A DNA stretch of 64,000 nucleotides. It comes from Ctenosaura bakeri (Eukaryota; Chordata; Lepidosauria; Squamata; Iguanidae). Below the pieces are notes generated by a model. The model was not told where the DNA came from and did not search any database. It saw only the letters and a list, made by a program, of their open reading frames with translations. Position numbers and translations under genes: made by a program. Shown in pieces: positions 24,632-36,030 of the stretch. Numbering within the stretch: the stretch's first letter is position 1; every line of letters begins with the position of its first letter. The stretch is from the NCBI GenBank assembly GCA_948474755.1, contig CAOLHI010000649.1:1-64000 (forward strand), in the 5' to 3' direction.

Positions 24632-24833
24632 AGAGCCAGTGTGGTATAGTGGCCTGAGGACTGGATTAGGATTTCAGGAGACCAAGGCTCAAATCTCTGC
24701 TTGGTCATAGAAACCCACGGAATGATCTCTTTGAGCCTCAGAGGAAAGCAGTGGCAAATCTTGTCAAGAAAACTCTGTGTTAGGTTTACCTTATGGTTGA
24801 AACAACATGAAGACCTACAGCAACAACAGCAAT
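24632..24833 (+). mobile_element. tRNA-headed SINE with Bov-B-like tail (Sauria type)
   Basis: Head GAGCCAGTGTGGTATAGTGG contains the A box (TGGTATAGTGG, 24642-24652); a B-box relative GGCTCAAATCT lies at 24686-24696. Body has GAAACCCACGGAATGATCTC and CCTCAGAGGAAAGCAGTGGC; the tail ends in a CAACAACAGCAA simple repeat. Sense orientation within RBMS3. Confidence 0.85.
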
Positions 24834-24886
24834 AGAGTTGATACATGGACCCATATCTCCCAGAACTAAGTCCAACTATTTAATCT

Positions 24887-25034
24887 GGGTCATTTCCTCA
24901 CTAAACTGTTATAGTGCTATTATTCCACTTTCAACATTCTATGGAATCCTAAGGTTTGCAGGTTAGGGAGTGGCCTCCATAGGATATTGAAAGTGGAATA
25001 ATAGCGCTATGACAGTCTAGTGCGGAAATGATCC
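24887..25034. mobile_element. palindromic fold-back MITE, copy 3
   Basis: Ends GGTCATTTCCTCACTAAACT and CAGTCTAGTGCGGAAATGATCC; arms share TTCCACTTTCAACATTCTAT and its complement. The centre is shortened relative to copy 1 by loss of part of the right inner arm. Confidence 0.75.
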
Positions 25035-25980
25035 AAATGTTTTCCAAATTTCTAGCAACCAAGGCCACTCTTTTCTTCTTCTAAAATAAAATTGGAGACA
25101 CGTTTTACTCCAACACCGAAGACAGACTAGCTTCTGCATCACTCCCCTCATTTGTTTCTTTATGAACCATTGGGGTGTGTCTGTTACTGGAAAGAGGTAT
25201 TTTCCTTAAAATGAAATGCTGGGATTTTCATATTACCACCTCCATAATTTTAGAATCCTGGCCAAATGAAATTGTAAATGTCTCCATTAAACCCAGCAGT
25301 TTTACAACTGTGTAAAACAATACAGAGGAAGATAACAAGGTTAACCATTTAAAGAAATATGTCTATTTATCCTCTTTTATTCTGAAGTAGATTTTTAGTG
25401 ATTTTGACATATATTTATTCTTTTGAAACATATTCAATAGCAAAATTATAGTTCCCTTTAGACAATAGTTTTGTGTATCTGTAGCACCAGGAGTGACCAG
25501 AAGCACATCAGAATCTATGACGAGATCTACAGGTGATTGCAGGAGGTGGTGCAAGTCAGATTAACAATCACAACAACAGACAAATAGTTTCCTCCTGAAT
25601 TAGATTGCTGAAAAAGACTTGGGTGAAACCAGGAGGAAATGCATGAAGGACTTTCTAAGTATGGTCCTGATGCTAATTACAAATTTCCAGACTGAACACA
25701 TGCTTAGAATCAAAATCATCTTGTTCATTAATTATTTGCATCTATCCAACTTTTTTGTACCTGACTTTTAAATGAGGGACCTCATAGTTCTAGTTTATAA
25801 AAAAGAGTTTGCACAACTTATATTTTGGACATTCGGACACAAAAATTGATTTTTTTAGGGGATGAGCGGGCTGCCCTCCAATGTCTCTGGGTGGCTAGTG
25901 CAACCAGCTATCCTCCCACAGTTGCCGACTCCTGCTGCAGGCAAACTTCAGGGCTTTCAGAATTTGCTTTCTTTCTTTAG

Positions 25981-26069
25981 ACCCCTCCCTAAACCTGCAA
26001 ACTCCAGGATTCCATAAGATGTTGAAAGTGGAATAATAGTGCTATAACAGTCTAGTGCAGAAATGGCCT
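25981..26069. mobile_element. half copy of the palindromic fold-back MITE, copy 4
   Basis: Only the right arm is present: CCCTCCCTAAACCTGCAAAC through AACAGTCTAGTGCAGAAATG. No left arm upstream, suggesting arm deletion. Confidence 0.7.
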
Positions 26070-26079
26070 TTGTCTACTC

Positions 26080-26260
26080 ATTTTATCCTGCCTTTGTCCC
26101 AACAATGGGACTCAAGGCAGCTAACAACATTAAAACAGTATAAATTGAAACATTCATAAAAGTATAAATATCAGCTTTAAAAAGCATTTAAACAATTTAT
26201 AAAGTTAAAACACTACATGTTGAAATATTAAATACATTAAGATACATTAAAAGCTATAGC
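26080..26260. repeat. dispersed repeat (GGGACTCAAGGCAGCTAACA family)
   Basis: CATTTTATCCTGCCTTTGTC then GGGACTCAAGGCAGCTAACA and an A/T-rich tail with AAAACAGTATAAATTGAAAC. Relatives at 39590-39800, 40826-41190 and 56040-56290. Common in squamate genomes; family not named. Confidence 0.5.
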
Positions 26261-26359
26261 TCAGATACATTTTAAAGGGAAGTAGATTTTTTAGAGAAAA
26301 GGAAAAATAAAAGGTCAATTTCTACATTGACTTAATGATCACTTTACTTGTTTTTACAG

Positions 26360-26366
26360 ACAATAA
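26360..26366 (+). CDS. RBMS3: RBMS3 terminal coding exon (end of CDS and stop)
   Basis: After the TTTTTACAG acceptor the first base completes the Lys codon begun at 24147-24148, followed by CAA (Gln) and TAA (26364-26366). The spliced protein would therefore end ...YQQSKQ. Reading frame, donor and acceptor agree, and the downstream sequence GAGGACTGAAAAATGTTGCT looks like the start of the conserved RBMS3 3' UTR. Confidence 0.82.
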
Positions 26367-26579
26367 AGAGGACTGAAAAATGTTGCTCTGAAAAGTTTGC
26401 CTTGAATAGAGAAACTTCATTGAACAAGAAGTTGGCTTCCAGTTTGCACAGGCGTCAACAGATTTTTCTTTTTCATTTTCTACCTTACCCAACAAAAACA
26501 AAACAGTGTTTCTATGTGCTGTGCAAATTGTTCAGTCATGTAGTCTGATAGTTTTATTTTTGCTATTTTTTTATTAAAG

Positions 26580-26585
26580 AATAAA
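26580..26585 (+). promoter_or_regulatory. RBMS3: possible proximal poly(A) signal AATAAA
   Basis: AATAAA about 215 bases into the terminal exon, after a T-rich stretch; could give a short 3' UTR isoform. Confidence 0.45.
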
Positions 26586-27183
26586 AGACCCACAGCGAAA
26601 CACTGGGTTGATATCTCATCTGAATGAACATTTGAAATTCAGAATTTACTTGCAAGTGTAGATAATTTGTTTCCGTTTTCTAAACAACAACAGAGAACCG
26701 AAGATGTCAAGAGGGAGGAGGCTGAGATGAAAACTAATGGTCTTCCTGAAGTATCCAGCTATTCTTTCCCCCTTTCTTGTTGAATTCAAATGTGTTTTTG
26801 ATTTTTGGGGTTTTTTGTTTATTTTTTTTTAAAGAAATGTTTAGGTAAGGTTTATCTTGAATCTTAATTGCCTTAATTTTAAGGACGTCAAAGGCTCTCA
26901 AGGCAAGCTGTCAACGTCTTGGTGAAAGAAAGGAGAATGAATTCAAAACTTAAAGCAGTGTCAACTGGGGCTGGAGCTCAAGTGACTGAATTTTTAGATG
27001 AATGACAACAACAAAATGATAAACTGTACAGTTTAGCAGAAAATGATTTTTTTTTCTTCTTTTGAAGAAAACCTGTCAAAATAGAGGAACTGTGGGAACT
27101 TCAAGAATTGAAAAAAAAAAGAAGACTTTTATGAACTTTCTTCATGTTGACAGAGAAGAATATAGAAGGCTAAAGTGTTTTAC

Positions 27184-27189
27184 AATAAA
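27184..27189 (+). promoter_or_regulatory. RBMS3: possible internal poly(A) signal AATAAA
   Basis: TTTTACAATAAAATTATTG followed 20 bases on by a G-rich GGGTGGGGGGGCG block, a signal plus downstream-element arrangement. Confidence 0.45.
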
Positions 27190-29883
27190 ATTATTGAATG
27201 GGTGGGGGGGCGATCAACTTGCATTTTAAAGAATGCAGGGTTTTTTTCTTGCAGAATGGAGTTTTTTTTTTAATTTACAAAGCGTGATCGCTGGCAAAAG
27301 CATTAGTGCTTTTTATCTGCAGTCTTTTTTATGAGCTTTAAAAAGTTTTTAGTCCGCTTTGCTTGTCACATTGCAAACACCTAGCTTAAAAGCATTTTGG
27401 GGGGAGGGGGACTTAAGTAGATAGGAGCTTATGGTCAAAAAAGTGCAAAAAAAAGCAATAGCTAGAAGAAATTGTTGACAATTTCTGTAGTCTTTCCTAG
27501 TTGTGATCAAGATGCAGCCTATGGATGGCCTATTTTATACCAAAGATGAAATGACATCCTACCGAAGTCCAGAAGATAGAGGGTTTCTTTTTTTCCTTAT
27601 TTCTTTCCTTTTTTTAAAAAAAGGAGTCTTTATTTGACCTACATGGCCGGACCAGTTCGTATCTTTGTGTTTGTTTAAACTATCTTCCACTGGTATTTTA
27701 TGTGCTACATACTTAGGCTTATAATGGAAAGTTCTGAGTAGTTGGCATTCAGAAACGCTTAGCAGAATTTCACAGCATGAAGGAATATATGGGTGCCGGC
27801 TCTTTTACCCTAGTGTGTTTTAACTTAGGTGCGCTTTTCTGTTGCATTGCCCAGTTTCTTTTGTACTGCAATGGTTGTCTTCCTTCTTCATAGCATCCCA
27901 GGTTCATTTCTTCTTTTCTTCCTGTGTCATCTTCCAGTATTCAGAAAAAAGCAGTCATTAGTTTGCATTTGGGTGGTGCATTCAAGTCAGTTAGAGGACG
28001 TCAATGAAAACAGATGGTCAGTGTTTTCATTTAACTCTCCCGTGTGAGAAGAAAATTTTAAAGTGACTCACTTAGTTCTTTCATGCAAGCATGAAGTTAA
28101 CAATCACTTTATACTAACTGGCTTTTTGTGGTCTTAATATGTTTGCTGACAATCACAAATTAGTCTGATTAGGCAAAAGACAATAGCAACTAAATCGAAT
28201 CAGTGCAAACCTATTTTTAAAAGATAAAAGATTATATGGAGTCTTTATATGGAGGATTTAAGAGGTATCACCTTGTGTCATCTCCCCCCCAAAAAGGAGG
28301 GAGGGATATCATGCAGTGACAATATGTGACGGGCTGGCCATGGAGAAGAGACCTCCAGATCTTGCCAACAGTATATGTGGAAAGTTTTTTCAAGTGTGCA
28401 TTCCATTCATCTTCCACTTCCTTGTTCTCCACTACTTTCCCCAAATTTAAAAGTGGCACAACAAGCTAGGAATCTCTTCTTTGCAAGCACTAGTTGAAGA
28501 AAAGGGAGTTATGTGTAAGCAAACGCATGAACCTGCCGTCTGGCAGCCTGTGACTCAAGAAGGGAAGGTGTTTTATGCCAGAGTGGTGGGATGAGCTCCC
28601 CCCCCCGCAACCGCTGCCACATAGAACAGGGGCTATACCTTCAACATGCTCATGGAATGTGGACTTGGAACTCCTAGGGACTTCAGCCCCCAAATTAGGC
28701 TATCTATTTTTGAACGAGGCAATGTTCTTTTCTCTGTAAGACAGAACAAGATCTAGAAAAGGAAGCACTTAAAAAAAATAAACCAAAAGATTGAAATGGT
28801 CCTGCATTAGGGGAAAACAAATGAAACAGTCACTTTAGTGGCTGAGGTATGTTCAGAACAGGGTAACCATATTGATAAGTAAGAAAATAAAGTATGAATT
28901 AACAGCTTTCTTTTGGATCAACCAGATTCAATTAAAGCTGCAATCCACTAAACCTGACTGCCACGCAAACTCCGTTGTAATGACACAAGGTTTGTGCAGG
29001 AGCGCTGTCAGGGGGTTGTGCACAGAATCTGTGGTTACTTTAAATAACTTTGAAAAGAATCAAGTATTTTTTTAAGAATTCTAAAAAGGTTTCCTTATTT
29101 TTAATGTAGTTATCCTGGGTTTGGTGGGGATGGGATAGGGTTACCAGAACAAATGGCTGCTAAATATGCAATGTTAAAAAGGAAAAGGGGGGAAAAAAAG
29201 AAATAAAGAAAAGGAAAATAGGATGCCACCTAGTGAACCAGCACAGACAGGAGGACCTGGTTATCTGGGGGTGGGGGAAAGTCTAAAAGTAGATGTAGGA
29301 TCCTGTGACTACATGTTAACTTTTCTGATGAAAAGGACCACAGCACAGAGGGGGAAAAAGGGTCAGTATTATGTACAGAGACCTTTAGCTTCTTCCTTTC
29401 TTTCATGTGCTTTGCCATTGCTGTTTCCTTTCTGTGAGTATCACTTTTCTGTTCTCCTTCAGAAAATGATGTGCCCATTGGAGTGGATGTATTCAAAAAT
29501 AAGCAAGCAAGCCTTATTTTCTTCCTTTTTTTCTCTTTTTCTTTTTCTTTTTTACATTCTGTCTTTTATCTTCTATGTATAAATAGGGGTTATCCTCCTG
29601 TGGCACACTTCTGTTCAATATGAAAGAAGCACGTATTTGTTTGTTTTTAATTGTTTCTGTATAAATTCTAGTTTGGCGCAAAGAAAAGTCTCATTGCTGT
29701 TGACAATGAGGCTGCAAGGTAGCTACCGTGTGGCTGATGGAAATGCTGGGCACCTTCCTGTTTCTATTTGGAACTCTGCTGCTTTATTTATAAATTCTGA
29801 TCATTTTGTTCAGGTTTGTTCAGCAGATAAGGTTAAGCTATCACAGTGAGATTATTGTTTAAAGTCAAGCATCTTCCTCTTCC

Positions 29884-29884
<1 letters not shown>

Positions 29885-29911
<27 letters not shown>
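29885..29911. repeat. (CAT)n microsatellite in the 3' UTR
   Basis: Nine CAT units about 110 bases before the distal poly(A) signal. Confidence 0.9.
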
Positions 29912-29917
<6 letters not shown>

Positions 29918-30017
29918 CTAACAAAATAGATTGTATCCATCACGTCGGGTGTTCAACCATTTTGTGTTTTTAATTTTTTTAAATTTCCTTTTTGATAGCC
30001 TGCAAACTCTACCATTT

Positions 30018-30023
30018 AATAAA
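30018..30023 (+). promoter_or_regulatory. RBMS3: distal poly(A) signal AATAAA
   Basis: Canonical hexamer with a T-rich downstream TATTCTTTGTCC; best candidate for the end of the longest RBMS3 transcript. Confidence 0.6.
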
Positions 30024-30494
30024 CTGTAAAGAATGAACTATTCTTTGTCCCAATAGGTTGCCTCAGTTTGAGATAGATCTTGGCCAAGTTACTTTTGGGG
30101 TTACCAGCCATATTGGTTGGCAGATTCTACGAACTGTAATCCAAAAAGACTACATTTCCCAAGATCTGCTTTGACAGATCCACTTTGATGTACAAATGAG
30201 TCATTTAAAAGGCTGAAATCACTTCTATAACTGTTTGGGACTGCACTGCTGCATGCTACCACTAAAGGTGAACATATCCCCCCCCAAAAAAAGATGGGGT
30301 CCAATTCTAAATTTAGTTTTATTAACTATTTTATTCACTTCAGACTTATTAGTATTCCTGTTCACCTGGGGCATCGGGGTGTGGGGATTGCTCACAGAGT
30401 CTTTATTTAATGTTTTCAAGATCGAGTGCCTAATATCTTGGCATTGTATTTAGCTGATTATGTGAACAGTGTCATTAGCAAAGCTGGATTTTTT

Positions 30495-30700
30495 TACGCT
30501 ACACAATTATAGCACTATATTCTGCCTTAACTGCCATGACCTATGGAATCCTGGGATTTGCAATTTAGGGAGGCTTATTTAGAATTCTCCATTAGGGACC
30601 CCTAGTGTTTCACCAAACAACACATCTTAGGATTCCATAGGATATTGCCATGGTTGTTAAAGTGGAATATAGTGGTATAATTTGGTCATGCAGTATGGCC
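30495..30700. mobile_element. palindromic fold-back MITE, copy 5 (subtype with TTTAGAATTCTC centre)
   Basis: Arms ACACAATTATAGCACTATAT / GGAATATAGTGGTATAATTT, with CTATGGAATCCTGGGATTTG and its complement inside. The centre carries TTATTTAGAATTCTCC, shared with copies at 33286 and 59111. Confidence 0.7.
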
Positions 30701-31375
30701 CCATAAGACAAGCTGGCTAGGTTTTAAACATTCCAGAATTCAAAAAGCAGTTTTTCAGTACAGCACAGTGTGGCCTGCCATTAAAAGACAAAATAAAAGG
30801 GCTCATCTAGGCAATGGCTATAAGGAAGCTTGCCTGTGCACCTAATAGTGCTTGCTGGTTTTCAGCCCTCATGTAGAATGTATACTTTAAAATGTTGGCC
30901 TTGGTCTACCTAATTGTAAAGGGTTTTGTGGACTCTGTGAAAGTTCTTATTCAACCATCTTTATTATAGGGACGTAATTTGCCACTAATACTCTTCTCAA
31001 AGGAAGAAATGTGTAATTTGAGCAATTCTCTACCTGCTGCAAGAAAGTCTCTGAAAGCTACACAGTTTTCAAAGCTGATTTGCAGTTCATGACTTCTTCT
31101 GTGCAAAAATTGCCTTTGAGCGTGTTTGTGTATGTATGTGTGCAAAAAACCGGATTGTCTAGGCAGGAAACACCTTTAACTGTGCACAGAATTTTCTGTA
31201 CATAAAATCTATTTCTTGCCCAGAAAATGCTGCTGTCTGCACAAAACAACCACGTGCAAATTTTGCACAAAAATAAATCTCAAACTGTGAAGATTATCAT
31301 GAGTTCAGGATTCTTCTCATCACAGTTTTTCAACACTCAAAAAAAAAATGACCATATTTTTGAATATTTTCAAGT

Positions 31376-31532
31376 ATTTTTTCCACCTCTACTTCTTAAC
31401 CCCAGTAATATTGTATCTTGAAACAAAAAATTCCGACAATGAAACTCTTCACTGATTATAATCAAACATTTTCTTTAGCATTTTTCATTAATTAGTGGAA
31501 AAGTGTATATGGGAACCAGTGGGGGCTGGAGT
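31376..31532 (+). repeat. left arm of a ~157-bp inverted duplication
   Basis: Complement of 32287-32441. Landmarks: CCACCTCTACTTCTTAACCC, TTCCGACAATGAAACTCTTC, CCAGTGGGGGCTGGAGT. Only a few differences (for example GTATATGGG versus GTATTGGG in the complement), so the duplication is recent. Confidence 0.9.
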
Positions 31533-31581
31533 CTTGCACGTCAGTGGAACAGTGGATCCAGTTTGGAATATAATCTGAATT

Positions 31582-31769
31582 TAAGGACATTTCCACACTA
31601 GACTGTTATAAATGCTATCATTCCACTTTCAACATCCTATGGAATCCTAGGGTTTGCAGTTTAGGGAGCGGCCTCAAAGCCTCCTCCCTAAACTGAAAAC
31701 CCCAGGATTCCACAGGATGTTGAAAGTGGAATAATAGCACTATAACAGTCCAATGCCAAAATGGCCTTA
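31582..31769. mobile_element. palindromic fold-back MITE, copy 6
   Basis: Ends AAGGACATTTCCACACTAGA and CCAATGCCAAAATGGCCTT; near-complete arms with ATCCTATGGAATCCTAGGGT and its complement meeting at CCTCAAAGCCTCC. It lies between the two arms of the larger inverted duplication. Confidence 0.75.
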
Positions 31770-32226
31770 AAAGTTGCTGTCTGAAGTTTTGAACCCTATC
31801 TGCACACAGCATCTTGGATAGGTTTCAGCATCTTGGATACTCCCATTAAAGTTCAGACCACAACCCAGGAGGATTTACTGCCCCACTAATATGGAAGCCT
31901 TTGTCACCACTGACAGAGACTCTCTATTTGTAAGAGTTAGATTCAGGGTGAAAGGGAATATTTGACCTCTGTGTAACATGCAGTTTGCAAGAAAGCAAGG
32001 TCCTTATGGGCTCTGTGTTTCTCTGCTGTTCTGCTGCACATATTTCTTTATCTGCACTCACCAGGAGGGCTGTTACACTAATGTACCTCAGCTCTTCCAA
32101 GGTTTAACTCATCCTGTCCTCTTTGTGGGTCAGGAAACTAAAGCAACGCAGAAGAATCATGCAGTAACAAAGCAATGGTTCATAGGCTTTCCTTTTAATC
32201 ACAGTCCACACATCCATCCCCTGGTA

Positions 32227-32288
32227 ATCCCCTGGATGTTGAAAAGACCTACCAGTATGGAAACAACTAGTGCTAAATGTTGACATAC
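32227..32288 (+). repeat. 62-bp direct repeat, unit 1
   Basis: ATCCCCTGGATGTTGAAAAG through AACTAGTGCTAAATGTTGAC and CATAC; identical to 32474-32535. Confidence 0.92.
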
Positions 32289-32441
32289 TCCAGCCCCCAC
32301 TGGTTCCCAATACACTTTTCCCACTAATTAATGAAAAATGCTAAGAAAATGTTTGATTATAATCAGTGAAGAGTTTCATTGTCGGAATTTTTTGTTTCAA
32401 GATACAATATTACTGGGGTTAAGAAGTAGAGGTGGAAAAAA
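32287..32441 (-). repeat. right arm of the ~157-bp inverted duplication
   Basis: Reverse complement of 31376-31532, directly abutting unit 1 of the 62-bp direct repeat (two-base overlap AC). Confidence 0.9.
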
Positions 32442-32473
32442 TGTTGACATACAACTAGTGCTAAATGTTCAAC

Positions 32474-32535
32474 ATCCCCTGGATGTTGAAAAGACCTACC
32501 AGTATGGAAACAACTAGTGCTAAATGTTGACATAC
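32474..32535 (+). repeat. 62-bp direct repeat, unit 2
   Basis: Identical to 32227-32288. A partial extra unit (ATGTTGACATAC, then AACTAGTGCTAAATGTT) lies between, at about 32441-32470. Confidence 0.92.
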
Positions 32536-33285
32536 AGGTATTTGTCTTCACCCTACTACTCAAAACAGTTCAAAAATGCAGGCCATTATGTTGATTCATA
32601 TAAATAAACTAGCTTTAGCACTTTTCATCTCTACAAGGCCACATCTATTGGGTCTTAATTGTCCCTTCTAGGGACAATTGCATGCAAATTCTGTTGTCAT
32701 CATTTTAACTCAATAGTGAGAGAATAGCTGCTAAATTCCCGGAAGAAATGTTAAGCTAAGGGGATAGCTGATAAGGTTCATATGATGTTGTATACTCTTC
32801 CAGCTACTCCATATCTTCAGAAATACTTTGACTTAAGCTGATATACTCCAAATTTATTTAAGACAAGCATCCAATCATGATTATGAATATGAGGTGTTAG
32901 GAAAGAGAGGTGGGACTAACATACTGAATGATGTTTTTAAAAATTAGTCAGATTATCTTATAAGTTTGCATATGGGAAGGCTTTAGTAATATCTGAGGAT
33001 TTTGGATTCTTTCTCATGTCACTCCTCAAGGTGTTCCCAGTGTGAGGTTCATATCTGTCTGCATGACTCTGGATTAGGTAAGAGTTGGGGGGCAGGTAAG
33101 AGTTGGTAGGCAGCTTTCTTCTGTTGACTTTGCTGACCAATAGTGATTTTTAACAGCTCCAGGTTGGTGAAACTGAGTGAATGGTTCATGGATCCTTTTA
33201 TAGGAATTAGGTTTTTTTTACTGTTTCTATCCTATATGGGAACAAGCTTATTTGAGGGACTAGCAGTAGTGGATAAATATCTGGG

Positions 33286-33499
33286 GCCTTTTACATTTCA
33301 TAATTACAGTGCTATGATTTCACTTGAGGTGGTTCCATCATATGGAATCCTGTGATTTTCAGTTTAAGGAGGGATATTTAGAATTCCCCGCAGAAAGGTC
33401 TAGTATCTCACCATTCCACAAACCCCAGGATTCCATAGGAAGTTGCTAGGCAGTTAAAATGGAATTATAGTGCTATAATTTGGTAGTGTGATACAGTCC
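33286..33499. mobile_element. palindromic fold-back MITE, copy 7 (subtype with TTTAGAATTC centre)
   Basis: TTTCATAATTACAGTGCTAT on the left and ATTATAGTGCTATAATTTGG on the right; ATATGGAATCCTGTGATTTT and CCCCAGGATTCCATAGGA inside. Confidence 0.65.
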
Positions 33500-34686
33500 A
33501 AGCAGAGGTTCTTCTGAGGACTTCCATTGGCAAATCCTATCCTGGCAGAGTTCCTTTCTGCTGGTGAAAGGGTGCCCCCTTCCCCATTTAGTGGACCTGA
33601 AAGTCCATATTGTTATGTTAGATTGCTTTCCTGCAATAAGCCAAAGTTCCAGCAAAACTAGGACATGTTTGGAAATAATTTCATCATATTGTGTTACATT
33701 CTGTTACAGCTGTGTTCGCATCTGTGGAAAAAAAAATTCCAGTGATTAGGCGGGTGAGGGATTCTGCCTTGAGCTTCATATTGCATTATTCATTTTATAT
33801 TAACAATATGAAGGAAGGATATTTATCTATGTGTGACTACCAAACTCATCAAAGTTGAGAATGCCTGCATTGTGATAAAGTTTATTTTTAATATGTCACA
33901 GTATTTTGATCTAAATTATGTTGTCTATAGTATTGAAGAAATGATGTGAAATGCATAGAAAAAGTTGCCTTGGTTGATAACTTCAAGCCTGAGGGTGGCT
34001 TTATCAGTCATTCTCCTTTCTTCATGTTATTGCTGAGGCCTAAATGACTGAAACAGGTTTATGTACCATCTCTTGGATTATTACCTATTTAATAAAAGTG
34101 ATATGGAAGGTGTAATAACAGGCTTAACATCATATGGTCAATCCACATGGTGAGGAAGATAAGGAATTTGAAGACAGTTGTGTTTAACTCATACATGGTC
34201 AAAATTTTGTTTCAAGGCTTTATTTAACATGAAATTGGTTGTGATGTAGGAAGAGGTAAAGATTTTTCAAATCTGCAGAAACCAAGGATAGTCTAGCAGT
34301 GTGGTGGAGTGGGAAAGAAAAGCACGATGCATGTTTCAGAGAACCGCTTTTTTATGCTATGTTGTTCCTCTACAGTGGTGGGTGAATTGTTTCATTTCAA
34401 ATAAAGCGTACCATAATCATGCATGGAAGCACCCATGTGCATACATGGCAAGAAAGAGGATCAGGAATTGAGCACATATTTTTATTGCTTGTGGAGTAAG
34501 GATGTAAATCTTCCACTATTTTGTCCTTGCATGCAAAGGTGAATAATTACTGTAGTTTTCTCCATGCTGTGGAAGAAAACAAATATCTCTCTGCAGTATT
34601 CTACCTGTATTCAAATGTTCCAAAGTATTCCAAGGGAGTTATTATGTGGACAAATACATTTTCTTGTAAAAAAAGAAGGAAAGATA

Positions 34687-34708
34687 GATGGATGGATGGA
34701 TGGATGGA
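34687..34708. repeat. (GATG)n microsatellite
   Basis: Five to six GATG units followed by GACAGACG variants. Confidence 0.9.
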
Positions 34709-35639
34709 CAGACGGACAGACATTTTCTGCACAGAAAACATGTTTCTTGTGAAAATAAAAAGGTATTTCTTCACAGAATTTCTCTGGAATACTTTGGGGC
34801 ATTCAAATAATAGGAGAAAATTGTGCAAAATTCTTCACAATGGAGTTTCCTATCTGTCAGATAATCTGTTTTTCAACCAGAAAATGAATAATTGAGAATT
34901 TTCATTCTGCCCTATTGTTTTAAGAATCCTCAAACACCAGAAAAGTTATTTCTCTTTCAGAAAAATCATCTCTCATTCTTGCATCATCTAAAGTGGATTC
35001 CAGTCTCAAATTCCTCTTCATACCTCAGATTACAGAAAAGAAACAGTATTTTCACTTTTATGGGCCTGTTCTTTGTTTAGAAAATAAATGGAAATGTATG
35101 ACAAATGCTGTAAAGTGAATGTCAGGTTTGCTTATATGTGGATTAAAATTCTTGTATTTACATAAATGAGTTTATATTTTGACAGCTGTTACATTTGAGG
35201 TTCTTCCACCCTGGTAACTATTTTTTAGGAGCTGTGAACAATCTGCTGTTAATTCTCATTTATGACTAGGTCTTGATCCTGAAAAAAAATTGATTTAAGA
35301 GACAGATGCTTTCGAAAGGGAAGGGGAGGGGACCCTTTCAGACTGTAATAGATTTTTAATGTGAAATTTATTACTTTGGAAGATATCTTGTACATCTGAC
35401 AGATGTTAATCAATCAGTAGTATAATGCGGAAGTGCCAAACGGGCCAGTTCTATAAACCTTGCTTGCATTACTAAGCATAGGTTGACTCTAGTCACACTG
35501 TGTCTTTGCCAGTGAGGAAACAGAAATCTTGACACTTCCCTATGGGGCCACAGAGAAAACTTTTTCTCTTGTTTCCAGTAGCTACTCCTCTATTGTGATT
35601 GGGATATATAGAATGTTCACTGAATGTCAGGGTTCAGGA

Positions 35640-36030
35640 AAGCTCATCTGGGAGGTGGAAGTCTATAAGATCTCCTGAACTGACATCGTACATGGCTTTA
35701 ATACTTTGAATTGTCACTGGAAACAAACAGGTAACAGGTACAGCCCTTGCAGGACAGATGTAATTCTTCCTTGTAAGAGAACACCCACCAATGTTCTCAC
35801 CACTATATTCTGAGACAGGTGCCATTTCTGAAGACTTCTTAAAGTTAGCCCATACAAGGCACATTGCCATAATCCAGACTAGATGTAAACTAAAGCACCT
35901 GTCCACGAATGGATGTACTTGGTGCATCAGCCTATATTGGCCCCAAGCCATTCCTTGGCTGCAGCTGTTACCGAAGCATCCAGTGAAAAGCCAGAGTCCA
36001 GAATCTCAGGCTTCAAGGGGAAGAAAGCAG
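35640..36030 (-). mobile_element. decayed LINE-like dispersed repeat
   Basis: On +: TTTGAATTGTCACTGGAAAC, CATTGCCATAATCCAGACTA, GATGTAAACTAAAGCACCTG and a TCAGGCTTCAAGGGGAAG block. I recognise this order from a common squamate repeat, probably part of a non-LTR element on the minus strand. Coding is lost. Confidence 0.4.

Larger units (their letters stand above)
24149..26359 (+). other. RBMS3: last RBMS3 intron (2.2 kb), repeat-rich
   Basis: Donor GTAAGT at 24149, acceptor TTGTTTTTACAG ending 26359. It holds two fold-back structures, a tRNA-headed SINE, half a fold-back MITE and a dispersed CTCAAGGCAGC repeat, listed separately. An in-frame TAA lies at 24150-24152 and an AATAAA at 25085-25090, so a retained-intron or alternative 3' end is conceivable. 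25090-25980 shows nothing that I can name. Confidence 0.85.
26367..30040 (+). other. RBMS3: RBMS3 3' UTR
   Basis: About 3.7 kb without any recognised transposon, in contrast to the repeat-rich flanks, with many T-rich and ATTTA-containing blocks. The distal end is set at a clear AATAAA at 30018-30023 (context CCATTTAATAAACTG). Possible proximal signals are at 26580-26585 and 27184-27189. The first recognised MITE reappears only at about 30.1-30.5 kb, which fits the UTR ending near 30040. The exact end is inference. Confidence 0.75.

Noticed and set aside
24632..24720. Genuine tRNA gene
   Set aside because: A and B box relatives are present, but there is no foldable acceptor stem and it continues into a SINE body and tail.
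34521..34895. 124-codon open frame with MDGWMD repeats
   Set aside because: The repeat peptide comes from a (GATG)n microsatellite; no other support.
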